From the NCBI RefSeq assembly GCF_000165485.1, contig NC_014623.1:6714893-6778892 (forward strand): 64,000 nt of DNA, read 5' to 3'. The stretch comes from Stigmatella aurantiaca DW4/3-1. Lineage in GTDB: Bacteria; Myxococcota; Myxococcia; Myxococcales; Myxococcaceae. Below, in pieces: positions 1 through 8,072 of this stretch; positions within the stretch are counted from its first letter, which is position 1, and the number at the start of each line of letters is the position of its first letter. The translations under genes and the position numbers were made by a program. The notes beneath the pieces are model-generated. The model was given only the letters and a program-made list of their open reading frames with translations. It was not told the DNA's origin and made no database searches.

Positions 1-1097
1 ACGAGCACCGGATGGCGCATGACCCAGGTGGCCAATCCGTGCCAGAGCCCTTCCTTGTCCGCGAACAGACTGGGAAACGGAACGCGGCCCCGGTTCACCC
101 GGGGGCCCAGCCAAGACAACAGCGCCGGCAGGACAGTCAGCGCGAACACCACCGCGAAGGCGACGACGAGGGCGCCGCCGATCCCCATCGCACTGAGGTA
201 AGAGCCCCGGTAGAACAGGAGGCCCGCGAGCCCCACGGCCACGGCGAGCCCGGAGAAAGCCACCGCGCGTCCCGCCGTGTCGAGCGTCCGCTCCAGCGCC
301 GCCTCGATGCCCTGCTCCCGCTCCAGCTCCGAGCGGAAGCGGCTGACGATGAAGAGCGAATAGTCGATCGCCACCCCCATTCCGATGAGGGACACGACGT
401 TGATCGTGTATTGGGCCATGTCGGTGAAGTGCGACAGCGCGAACACGCCCGCCACGCCCGAGAGCACCGCGAGCCCACCCACCACCAGGGGCAAGAGCGA
501 AGCCACCCAGGTCCGGAAGACGCGCAGCAACACCAGGAGCGCCAGCGGGAAGGAGATCAGCTCGGCACGCAGGAGATCCTCCTCGAGCAGTTGGTTCAGC
601 GCGTCGATGAAGGCGATCCTGCCCGTGAGGGTGGCCTGCAGCGGCCCAGCGCTCAGCACCGCGCGGACCTCGGGAAAGGCCCGGGTCGCCTCGCGGATGT
701 CTCCCTTGAGCCGGACCAGCGCCAGGGTGTCATGCCCCGTGCTGGCCTGGAGCTGCGCGGCCACGGCCTTGGGGGCGCCCAGCGGCGAAAGCACCCCCTC
801 CACCGAAGGGAGCTTCGCGGCGGCCTCCAACGTGCCCTTCAGCGCGTCCTGGAACTCCTTGCTGGTGTTGCGCAAGGTGTCCGAGTGGAAGACGACGGCG
901 AGGGTGGTGTCGGTCGAGCCCACGGTGGTGGCCGACGCGAGCTGCTGCGCCCGCTCCGCCTCGGTGCCCTCCACGACGCCCGTGCTCAGGCGGCCTCCGC
1001 GCACGAGGGCGGCAATGGCCAGCGCGAGGAACACGGCACTGGCCGCGAACACCAGCCCCCGGTGGTGATGAATGGCCCTCGCGAGCGCGCGAAACAT
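1..1097 (-). CDS. RND/MMPL-family transporter, 3'-truncated by window edge
   Basis: The first 365 codons of an RND-superfamily (MMPL/HpnN-like) inner-membrane exporter are present. The ATG at 1097 is preceded by an AAGGAG ribosome site. Residues about 15-34 form TM1, then a periplasmic domain runs to about residue 165, followed by a cluster of five or more TM segments. The fourth TM holds the family signature GMGVAIDYSLFIVSR, in which an Asp-Tyr pair sits in the proton-relay helix. The gene starts 35 bp after the cycloartenol synthase stop on the same strand, so it is probably in the same transcript. RND members of this type move hydrophobic lipids such as hopanoids. A sterol substrate is inferred only from position. 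The C-terminal half lies outside the window. Confidence 0.85.
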   Translation of the reverse strand, partial: MFRALARAIHHHRGLVFAASAVFLALAIAALVRGGRLSTGVVEGTEAERAQQLASATTVGSTDTTLAVVFHSDTLRNTSKEFQDALKGTLEAAAKLPSVEGVLSPLGAPKAVAAQLQASTGHDTLALVRLKGDIREATRAFPEVRAVLSAGPLQATLTGRIAFIDALNQLLEEDLLRAELISFPLALLVLLRVFRTWVASLLPLVVGGLAVLSGVAGVFALSHFTDMAQYTINVVSLIGMGVAIDYSLFIVSRFRSELEREQGIEAALERTLDTAGRAVAFSGLAVAVGLAGLLFYRGSYLSAMGIGGALVVAFAVVFALTVLPALLSWLGPRVNRGRVPFPSLFADKEGLWHGLATWVMRHPVL

Positions 1098-1132
1098 AGA
1101 GGTCCGGCTCCTTCAAGCGGTGCGGCGACTGG

Positions 1133-3085
1133 CTACCGCTTGTCGCACACCGCCAGCGCCCAGACAGGGAAGATCCGCAGGTAGGCGTCGTAATGAATGG
1201 CACATGTCCGATTGAAGATGCCGGCAATGGGCTCCGGCGGCCAGCGGCCATCCTCTTGCTGGCGCTCGCGCAGCCACCGGACGCCGCGCTGGGCCGCATC
1301 GGAGCCCCCCTCGCCCGCAGCCGCGAGCGTCAACAGCGCCCACGAGGTGTTGACGGCATGCCCCTGCTTGCCTTCCACCCACCGGGCCTGCCGACAACTC
1401 TCGACGACCTCGCTCCAGGCGCCATCGGCCCGCTGGTACGAGCGAAGAAAGGCCGTGGCCCGGCGCAGGGCCATGTCATCGGGGCTGGCGCCCGCGGCGA
1501 TCAGGCCCATCACCCCAAACCACGTCCCATACGTGAAGCAGACCCCCCAGGAGCCCATCCACGAGCCGTCCTCGCGCTGGGTCCGCCGGATGAACTCGAC
1601 CCCTCGCGAAATGGCCCGGTCCACGCGCGCATCGGGCACCGGGTGGTGCTTGCGCCAGGCGGCCAGGGCCTGCACGCAGGCCGAGGTGCACTCCACATAG
1701 CTGACGTCCACCATGATGGTGGAGAAGACATCCGAGGGGTTGAGCAGCTCGAGCACCTTGGGGCCGCGCTGAAGCTCATACGTGGCCCAGCCCCCGTCCT
1801 CATTCTGCATCGAGAGGATGAGCTGCACCGCGTCCTGGAGGCGGGCCTGGGGCACGCGGTTGAGCCCGAGAGGTTCGAGCACGAGGGACGCCTTGAGCCC
1901 CTCGGCCGTGCAGTCGCTGATGGGCCAGCCATGGTCCCGCGTGCTGAAGGGCCAACCGCCCTTGCTGGGGTGCCGAAAAAAGCGCTGGGGCTCGCGGGTG
2001 TCCTCAAGCACCTGGTTCGCCTCGATGAACCGGGCCGCCTCCTCCAGCATTCGCCGGTGGCGCCCTGTCTCCCCCGTCGCGGCCACCGCCTGGACGGCGA
2101 AGGCCGTGTCCCACAACTCCGACGAGTTGTAGCCGTTCATCCGGACGCCGTCGTCGCCCTCGTAGAAGTAGTCCGGCAGCCGCTCCAGGTGAGCCCGCAC
2201 TTCGGGCCCATCCGGGTTGACGAAGTGCCAGACCACCATGTTGAGCACTTTGTTGATGGGGCCGATGCAGATGTAGTGGGTCGCCTCGTCCTCGGCGCGA
2301 ATCTGCTCCAGCGCGAAATCGAGCGCCCGGGCCCGCAGCTGTTTACCCGCGAGCCGCTCGTAGCCATACATCACCTGGTTGGCGGCCTTGAGCCAGAAGG
2401 TCCGAGGGGTGAAGACATCCGTCGGCGACACGCGCTCGCGCGCGGCAACCCAGTCCACCTGGCCATACCCCCCATCGAAAATCTCCTGCCGGATGGCCGC
2501 CAGCAGCGGCGTCTCGGGGGCCCGGGCCCTGCGCCCATAAAGCCAGCTCATGGGCAGGTACACCATGCGGCAGTGGCACCAGAGCCTGGAGGGATGAAAG
2601 GGCAACGACTCGGGCAACAACCAGAGCTCGGGCGGCACCGGCTGCAGCCCCCCGTACTCGTACAGCCCCAGCAGCGCGAGGATGATCTTCCCCCACGCCC
2701 CACTGCCCAGAGGCCCTCCCCGGGGAAGGAACCACTGCCGCGCCCTGCGCAGGCCAGCATCATCCTTCCCAACTCCCAGCAACCGGAGGGCGACGTAGTT
2801 GAGCACCGAGGTGAACACCTGGCTGGGTGCCTCGACGTCCAACCCCCAGCCCCCATCGGCGTTCTGGTGGTTCCGGAGGTAGGCGATGAGCCCATCGCGC
2901 TGCTCAGGCTCGGGGGTTCGCCCCATCACGTGCAGCCCGGCGACGTAGATGGGAATGAGGAACTGAGGCCCCCCGTAGTCGCCATACCAGGAGCCCTCGG
3001 TGTCCTGGGTGGCGGCCAGCACGTCCAGCCCCCGCTGGATGACAGACACAGACTGGGGCAGACGCTCCCCGGCAGCGACGCTCAT
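1133..3085 (-). CDS. Oxidosqualene cyclase, predicted cycloartenol synthase
   Basis: A 650-residue triterpene cyclase that folds 2,3-oxidosqualene into a sterol skeleton at the membrane. The catalytic motif is SDCTAE with Asp391, as in oxidosqualene cyclases, and not the DDTA of squalene-hopene cyclases. QW repeats such as QNEDGGW are visible. Three product-deciding positions can be read: Tyr319 (in GYNSSELWDTAF), His385 and Ile389 (in DHGWPISDC). They match Tyr410, His477 and Ile481 of Arabidopsis cycloartenol synthase, whereas human lanosterol synthase has Thr, Cys and Val there. The start at 3085 is fixed by an ATGA overlap with the squalene synthase stop. An upstream in-frame extension would run inside the neighbour and is rejected. 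Cycloartenol production is known from Stigmatella. Confidence 0.93.
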   Translation of the reverse strand: MSVAAGERLPQSVSVIQRGLDVLAATQDTEGSWYGDYGGPQFLIPIYVAGLHVMGRTPEPEQRDGLIAYLRNHQNADGGWGLDVEAPSQVFTSVLNYVALRLLGVGKDDAGLRRARQWFLPRGGPLGSGAWGKIILALLGLYEYGGLQPVPPELWLLPESLPFHPSRLWCHCRMVYLPMSWLYGRRARAPETPLLAAIRQEIFDGGYGQVDWVAARERVSPTDVFTPRTFWLKAANQVMYGYERLAGKQLRARALDFALEQIRAEDEATHYICIGPINKVLNMVVWHFVNPDGPEVRAHLERLPDYFYEGDDGVRMNGYNSSELWDTAFAVQAVAATGETGRHRRMLEEAARFIEANQVLEDTREPQRFFRHPSKGGWPFSTRDHGWPISDCTAEGLKASLVLEPLGLNRVPQARLQDAVQLILSMQNEDGGWATYELQRGPKVLELLNPSDVFSTIMVDVSYVECTSACVQALAAWRKHHPVPDARVDRAISRGVEFIRRTQREDGSWMGSWGVCFTYGTWFGVMGLIAAGASPDDMALRRATAFLRSYQRADGAWSEVVESCRQARWVEGKQGHAVNTSWALLTLAAAGEGGSDAAQRGVRWLRERQQEDGRWPPEPIAGIFNRTCAIHYDAYLRIFPVWALAVCDKR

Positions 3086-4131
3086 GGCGTCAGGGACTCT
3101 GGCTGAAGGGTTCCCGAGAGGCACTGCATGTAGAGGGCGCGCAGCACCGTGTCGGACGTGACGTTCTGCTGGGTCAGCAGCATGATCTCCCTGACGGAGG
3201 CGCGGCTGATCTTCACCGGCTGCGGCTCGAAGACGGCGGGGTTGTTCTCCAGCCGCGAGAGCGCGAGCACGGCGAAGAACAGGGGCCACAGGCAGAAGAG
3301 CCTCAGGCCGGGCTCGTCCACCGGAAGCCGCAGCGCATACTCCAGGGAGATGTCCGCCTCACGCCGGGCCACGGCGACCAGCTCGTTGAGCATCGCCACG
3401 GCGCGGCCCCGGTTCTCCGGGTACAGCAGCGTCCGAGCGGTGAGCCCATGCGCCGCCATGACGGTCCTGGGCAGCCAGCAGTAGCCTCGCTCCAGATCCT
3501 CGCGGATGTCCTTGAGGATGTTGATGAGCTGCAACGCCCGGCCAAAAGCCGGCGACAGCGCCCGGAGTTCATTGGCTTGATTCGCGAGCCGCGGCGCGAA
3601 ACCGATGAAGAGCTCCGTCAGCATCTCGCCGACCGTTCCCGCCACGTAGTAGCAGTAGGTCAGGGTGGCCTCCAGGTCCCTCAGGCCGCTGGCCGGCGGG
3701 GCGAGCGCGAGTTCCCGGCTCACGTCGGCCATGCCATCGGCCATGGCTCGCACACACCGCGCCATGGGAGGCTGGGTCCAGTCGGGCAAGGCCGCGAAGG
3801 CCTCCAACACGGTCCCTGTCCGGTGCACCAGGCGAGCTTCCGGCTCCGGAACGGTCTCTCGCAGCCACTGCCCCACTTGGGCGGTAAAGCGAGGCACCTC
3901 CTCGCGCCACCCCTTGGGCAATTCGACGAGGCGAGCAAACTCCGAGAGCAGCTGGGCTCGCAGCGTGGCGCTGCAAGTGGCCTCGTCCTCGATCGTATCG
4001 ACGATACGGCAGAGGAGATAGCCCACCGTGACGACGAGATCCAACGGCTCGGGGAGGACCGGGATGTTGAGGGCGAAGGTCCGAGAGACCTCGGGCAGCG
4101 CCTCGCGGCAGAAGGCTTCAGGGTTGCTCAT
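3082..4131 (-). CDS. Squalene synthase (squalene/phytoene synthase family)
   Basis: A 349-residue head-to-head prenyltransferase that condenses two farnesyl diphosphates to squalene. Both Mg-diphosphate motifs are present: DTIED at residues 45-49 and DIRED at 208-212. The segment TYCYYVAGTVGEM is typical of the squalene synthase active-site wall. The ATG at 4131 is chosen because homology begins immediately after it and because the upstream extension crosses the divergent promoter and the monooxygenase start. Its stop overlaps the cyclase start by 4 bp (ATGA), so the two are translationally coupled. Phytoene synthase activity cannot be excluded from motifs, but the flanking monooxygenase and cyclase argue for squalene. 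Confidence 0.93.
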   Translation of the reverse strand: MSNPEAFCREALPEVSRTFALNIPVLPEPLDLVVTVGYLLCRIVDTIEDEATCSATLRAQLLSEFARLVELPKGWREEVPRFTAQVGQWLRETVPEPEARLVHRTGTVLEAFAALPDWTQPPMARCVRAMADGMADVSRELALAPPASGLRDLEATLTYCYYVAGTVGEMLTELFIGFAPRLANQANELRALSPAFGRALQLINILKDIREDLERGYCWLPRTVMAAHGLTARTLLYPENRGRAVAMLNELVAVARREADISLEYALRLPVDEPGLRLFCLWPLFFAVLALSRLENNPAVFEPQPVKISRASVREIMLLTQQNVTSDTVLRALYMQCLSGTLQPESLTP

Positions 4132-4139
4132 GATGTGCC

Positions 4140-4156
4140 GCCCGTTGAGAACGGGC
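4140..4156. promoter_or_regulatory. Palindrome in the divergent sterol promoter region
   Basis: GCCCGTTGAGAACGGGC is a perfect 7-bp inverted repeat around GAG. It lies between the divergent squalene synthase (start 4131) and squalene monooxygenase (start 4187) genes and overlaps the likely -35 box of the latter. It is a candidate operator that could control both directions. No cognate regulator is encoded next to it. Confidence 0.4.
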
Positions 4157-4172
4157 AAAATTGCGCTATAGC
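4145..4172 (+). promoter_or_regulatory. Candidate sigma-70 promoter of squalene monooxygenase
   Basis: A TTGAGA -35 (4145-4150) and a TATAGC -10 (4167-4172) are separated by 16 bp. Initiation about 7 bp after the -10 would leave only about 8 nt before the ATG at 4187, so the mRNA would be almost leaderless. No Shine-Dalgarno sequence precedes that ATG. Confidence 0.45.
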
Positions 4173-4186
4173 AGTGCGCTGCGGCT

Positions 4187-5566
4187 ATGGGGAGCTTCTT
4201 GAATACGGACGTGGTCATCATCGGGGCAGGCCCGGCGGGCTGTGCAAGCGCGGCGGCATTGTCACAGTTGGGCCATTCGGTTCTTCTCATCGATGCGGGG
4301 CAGGACCGCAGCAAGCAGCTCGCGGGCGAGCTGCTTCATCCCCCCGGGGTGGAAGATTTGCGCACGCTGGGCTTCGGACCCGCGCTGGAGGCCTGTCACG
4401 GCCAGCCGGTCCAAGGCTTTGCCGTCGTGGACACCCGGCGGGAGCGGCGGACGACCCAGCTGACCTACAACGGTTCGAGCCAGGGTCTGTCGCTCGAACA
4501 CGCCCGCTTCGCGCAGAGCCTGCTGGAGGCCGTGGAGCGGCTGCCCAACGTCACGGTGTGGCGCAAGACGCGGCTCACCGCCCTGCTCCGCAACGATGCC
4601 GACGGCGTCGTGCTCACGGTCGTGCGCGGTGGGGAACAGCAGCAGGTGTTCACACCTCTGCTGGTGGCGGCGGACGGGCGCAGCTCCTTCGTCCGGAAGC
4701 TCCTGGGCATCGAGGAGCAGCACGATCGGCTCTCGAGCATGGTGGGGGTGACGGTGGACGCGCAGGCCCTTCCCCACGCGGGCCACGGGCACATCTTCAT
4801 TGGAGGCAACGCCCCGGTCCTCGCCTACGCCATCGAGCCAGACGTGGCGCGCGTGATGGTCGACGTTCCCTTGGGTGCAACAGCTCAGCAATTGCACTCA
4901 TCACCTGAGCTTCTGAATGGGGTGCCACAACCCCTGCGAGGCGCCATCCTAGAGGCACTCGAGCGTGAAACACCCCGGATGGCCTCGAATGACACACGCC
5001 TCCCGCGCCGGGTGACCCTGGGCCGGGTCGTCCTCGTGGGAGACGCGGCGGGGTGCTGCCACCCGGTAAGCGCGAGTGGGATGGCCTCGGGGATCAGCGA
5101 CGCGATGGCGCTCCAGCAGTCGCTCCGGGAGAGCCTCAACAACGTCCCACGTGCCCTGCGCCGCTACGTCCAGCGCCGCCGCTCGGCTCAGCGGACACGC
5201 ATCGCCCTGGCTTCTGCCCTCTATCAGGCGTTCTCCATTCAGCGCGAGGACATGGACGCCCTGAGGACGGGACTGCTCCGCTACTGGGAGGAGAGCACCA
5301 CGGGGGGGCGCAACTCGATGGAACTGCTGTCGACGCGCGAGACCCGGATGTGGGTCATGGCGCGCGAGTACATGCGGGTGGTCGGCTATGGCATCGGCGC
5401 GCTGACCTCGGAGGCCTTCAGCCACCAGCGCCGGGACTTCGAGACACTCATGCGCGCGGGGACGGGCCTGCTGACCTCGGCGTTTCCCCACTTGCAGGAC
5501 TCGGCACGCGGAGGGCTGGAGGACGCCTTCGCGACGCTCGCCGCCAGCAAGGCGCGGCGCAGGTAA
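4187..5566 (+). CDS. Squalene monooxygenase (squalene epoxidase)
   Basis: A 459-residue FAD-dependent monooxygenase that makes 2,3-oxidosqualene, the substrate of the cyclase next door. The N-terminal Rossmann motif GAGPAG is at residues 13-18, the DG motif (ADGRSSFVRK) near 163, and the FAD-ribityl GD motif (GDAAGCCHPVSASGMASG) at 285-302. The length fits squalene epoxidases, which are shorter in bacteria than in eukaryotes. There is no N-terminal membrane anchor; a C-terminal amphipathic region may hold the protein at the membrane. It is transcribed divergently from squalene synthase across a 55-bp gap. Squalene synthase, epoxidase and cyclase together complete the route from FPP to the first sterol. 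Confidence 0.9.
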   Translation: MGSFLNTDVVIIGAGPAGCASAAALSQLGHSVLLIDAGQDRSKQLAGELLHPPGVEDLRTLGFGPALEACHGQPVQGFAVVDTRRERRTTQLTYNGSSQGLSLEHARFAQSLLEAVERLPNVTVWRKTRLTALLRNDADGVVLTVVRGGEQQQVFTPLLVAADGRSSFVRKLLGIEEQHDRLSSMVGVTVDAQALPHAGHGHIFIGGNAPVLAYAIEPDVARVMVDVPLGATAQQLHSSPELLNGVPQPLRGAILEALERETPRMASNDTRLPRRVTLGRVVLVGDAAGCCHPVSASGMASGISDAMALQQSLRESLNNVPRALRRYVQRRRSAQRTRIALASALYQAFSIQREDMDALRTGLLRYWEESTTGGRNSMELLSTRETRMWVMAREYMRVVGYGIGALTSEAFSHQRRDFETLMRAGTGLLTSAFPHLQDSARGGLEDAFATLAASKARRR

Positions 5567-5588
5567 CGGGCGCGGACAAGCGCGGTGC

Positions 5589-6539
5589 TTAGAGCCGCCG
5601 GCCCGTCGCGCGCGTGCGCAGGTTGTCGAGCAGCACGGCGAGCAGGAGAATCACGCCGCGCACCACGTACTGGTAGAAGGCCTGGATGTTCATCAGGTTC
5701 ATCACGTTTTCGGCGATGCCCATGATGAGCACGCCCACCAGCACGCCTGAAATGGCGGCCCTCCCTCCCGCCAGGGACACTCCACCCAGGACACAGGCGG
5801 AGATGACCGACAGCTCGAGCCCCTGAGCGGCATTGGGCTGGCCGCTGGTGATGCGCGAGGACAGCAGGATCCCGGCCACCGCGCAGAGCAACCCCTGGAG
5901 GGTGAAGATCCAGATCCGGATGGTGCCCACGTTGACGCCGGCCAGGCGCGAGGCATCCGGGTTGCCGCCGATGGCCAGCGTGTTGCGCCCGAAGACGGTG
6001 CGGTTCAGCACGAAGCCGAAGAGGACAAAGCAGAACACCATGGCGAGCACCGGCAAGGGAATGCCCAGCGGGGCGCTCATCGCGATATCGAAGTAGGCCG
6101 GATCATCCACCCCCACCGCGCGTCCGTCGGAGGCGATCAACGCCGACCCGCGGACAATCTGCATCGTGGCCAGCGTCGTGATGAGGGCGTTGATCCGGAG
6201 CTTGGCGATCACCACCCCATTGATGGCGCCCACCACCACGCCGGCCAGCAACGCGGCCAGAATGCCCAGCAAGAGGTTCTCGGTGTTGTTGGACACCATC
6301 ACCGCGACCATGCCGGTAAACGCCACCGTCGAGCCGACGGACAGATCGAAGTCCCGCGAGGCCAGGCAGAGCATCATCGTGCAGGCGACGATGCCGATGG
6401 TGACGACGGACTGGAGCAGGCCCAGGATGTTCCGCTGCGTCATGAAGCTGGGAACGGTGACGCAGACGATGCCCAGGGCCAGCAGGAACAGGATGACGAG
6501 CCCCTGCTCTCCCAGCACGGCCCTCTTCAAGCGATCCAT
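5589..6539 (-). CDS. araH: L-arabinose-type ABC transporter permease
   Basis: A 316-residue inner-membrane permease of the RbsC/AraH family. Multiple hydrophobic helices run through its length, and the family motif appears in DFDLSVGSTVAFTG near residue 65. It forms the channel for the AraF-type binding protein and AraG-type ATPase encoded upstream, with 12 bp between the araG stop and this start. Close agreement of the whole gene set with enterobacterial AraFGH supports arabinose or a similar pentose/galactose as ligand, but the permease itself does not reveal the substrate. It converges on squalene monooxygenase with a 22-bp gap, and I see no clear intrinsic terminator there. Confidence 0.88.
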   Translation of the reverse strand: MDRLKRAVLGEQGLVILFLLALGIVCVTVPSFMTQRNILGLLQSVVTIGIVACTMMLCLASRDFDLSVGSTVAFTGMVAVMVSNNTENLLLGILAALLAGVVVGAINGVVIAKLRINALITTLATMQIVRGSALIASDGRAVGVDDPAYFDIAMSAPLGIPLPVLAMVFCFVLFGFVLNRTVFGRNTLAIGGNPDASRLAGVNVGTIRIWIFTLQGLLCAVAGILLSSRITSGQPNAAQGLELSVISACVLGGVSLAGGRAAISGVLVGVLIMGIAENVMNLMNIQAFYQYVVRGVILLLAVLLDNLRTRATGRRL

Positions 6540-6551
6540 TTCAACATCCTC

Positions 6552-8051
6552 TCAAGCCGCCGTCCGGTCAGGCAGCGCCGCGGCCAGGATCTTCTCCTCT
6601 GCGAAGTCGGGCCGTTGAAACTCCGCGGCGATACGGCCGCCGCACATCACCGCGATGCGGTCGCTGATGCCCATGACCTCGGGCAGCTCACTGGAGATGA
6701 CGATGAGCGCGATGCCTTGCTCGGCCAACCCATAGAGCACATCGTAGATCTCGCTCTTGGCCCCGACGTCGATTCCCCGCGTGGGCTCGTCGACGATGAA
6801 GATCTTGATGCCCTGCTCGGACAACCAGCGGGACAGAATGACCTTCTGCTGGTTGCCGCCCGACAGGTTCTCGATGGCCTGCTTGCGCGACGGGGTCCGC
6901 ACCCCCAGGCGCTGGATGAACGCCTCGGCCATCTCGCCTTCCCGGCGGGTGTTCACGATGCCGAAGGGCGAGAAGTGGCGGCGCGAGGAGATGGCGATGT
7001 TCTCCTCCACCGACTGGCCCTGGAGGATGCCATCGGCCTTGCGGTCCTCCGGGCAGAGCACGAGGCCCGCGCGCACCGCCTGCCGGGGATGGTGGATCTG
7101 GACCGGCACCCCGTCGATGCGCAGCTCGCCTGCGCGGCGCTTGTCGGCGCCATACAGGAGCCGCGCCAGCTCGCTGCGGCCGGCGCCCACCAGCCCGAAG
7201 AAGCCGAGAATCTCCCCGGCGCGAACCTCGAAGCCCGTAGGGGCCGTCAGGCGCGAGCCCTCCAGCCCCGAGACGGAGAGCCGCACCGCGCCGGGCGTGC
7301 GGGCCCTCCAGCCCCAGATGTCCTGGATCTCCCGGCCCACCATCTCCCGCACCAGCACCTCGCGCGTCAGCCCCTGCAAGGTGTCGTGCTGGGCCACCAA
7401 CCGGCCATCACGCAGCACGACGCAGCCATCGCACAGGCGGAAGATCTCATCCAGCCGGTGGGAGACATACAGGATGACCTTGCCGGCCGCGCGCAGCCTT
7501 TCCACCAGCCGGAAGAGCACCTCGCTCTCATGGGCGGAGAGCGAGGAGGTGGGCTCGTCCAAGGCAATGACCGAGGCGTCGAAGATGGCGGCCTTGGCAA
7601 TCTCCACCATCTGCCGGGTGCCCAGCGACAGATCGGCCACCTTGGCCTGGGGGTTCACCTCGATGCCGACCTCCCGCAGCACCGCGCCGACCTTGGCGAA
7701 CAGTTCCTTGAAGCGGACGACCCCGAACCGGGAGGGAAAGCGGCCCAGCATGAGGTTCTCGGCCACCGTCAGCTCCGGCACGAGCTGAAGCTCCTGGTGG
7801 ACGACGGTCACCCCGGCGGCGATCGAATCGCGCGTCGAGACGAAGCGCTGCGCCTTTCCACCGATGCGCAGCTCACCGCTCTCGGGGGTGTAATCCCCCC
7901 CGAGAATCTTGATGAGCGTGGACTTGCCCGCGCCGTTCTCGCCCAGCAGACCGATGACCCTCCCCGCCGAAACCGAGAAGCTCAATTCCTTGAGGGCCCG
8001 GACGCCAGGGAAGCTCTTGGTGATGTTCGTGAACTCGAGAAACGGAGCCAT
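6552..8051 (-). CDS. araG: L-arabinose-type ABC transporter ATP-binding protein (two nucleotide-binding domains)
   Basis: A 499-residue duplicated ATPase typical of monosaccharide importers. The first domain has Walker A GENGAGKST near residue 36, signature LSLGTRQ and Walker B VIALDEPTSSL. The second half has the signature ENLSGGNQQK and a Walker B ending in VDEPTRGIDVG, and it lacks a normal Walker A, as is usual for the second domain of this family. A GGGAGG ribosome site precedes the ATG at 8051. It lies between the binding-protein gene and the permease gene with short gaps, a standard SBP-ATPase-permease operon order. Confidence 0.9.
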   Translation of the reverse strand: MAPFLEFTNITKSFPGVRALKELSFSVSAGRVIGLLGENGAGKSTLIKILGGDYTPESGELRIGGKAQRFVSTRDSIAAGVTVVHQELQLVPELTVAENLMLGRFPSRFGVVRFKELFAKVGAVLREVGIEVNPQAKVADLSLGTRQMVEIAKAAIFDASVIALDEPTSSLSAHESEVLFRLVERLRAAGKVILYVSHRLDEIFRLCDGCVVLRDGRLVAQHDTLQGLTREVLVREMVGREIQDIWGWRARTPGAVRLSVSGLEGSRLTAPTGFEVRAGEILGFFGLVGAGRSELARLLYGADKRRAGELRIDGVPVQIHHPRQAVRAGLVLCPEDRKADGILQGQSVEENIAISSRRHFSPFGIVNTRREGEMAEAFIQRLGVRTPSRKQAIENLSGGNQQKVILSRWLSEQGIKIFIVDEPTRGIDVGAKSEIYDVLYGLAEQGIALIVISSELPEVMGISDRIAVMCGGRIAAEFQRPDFAEEKILAAALPDRTAA

Positions 8052-8072
8052 ACGCCTCCCAGACAGGAACGG

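Noticed and set aside
1193-3106. Long plus-strand open frame opposite the cycloartenol synthase
   Set aside because: It is the antisense shadow of a gene with clear family motifs; the translation is Pro/Gly/His-rich without recognisable domains.
3086-3289. In-frame N-terminal extension of the cycloartenol synthase
   Set aside because: It lies inside the squalene synthase gene in another frame, reads as low-complexity Arg/Ala sequence, and the ATGA overlap at 3082-3085 gives a better start.
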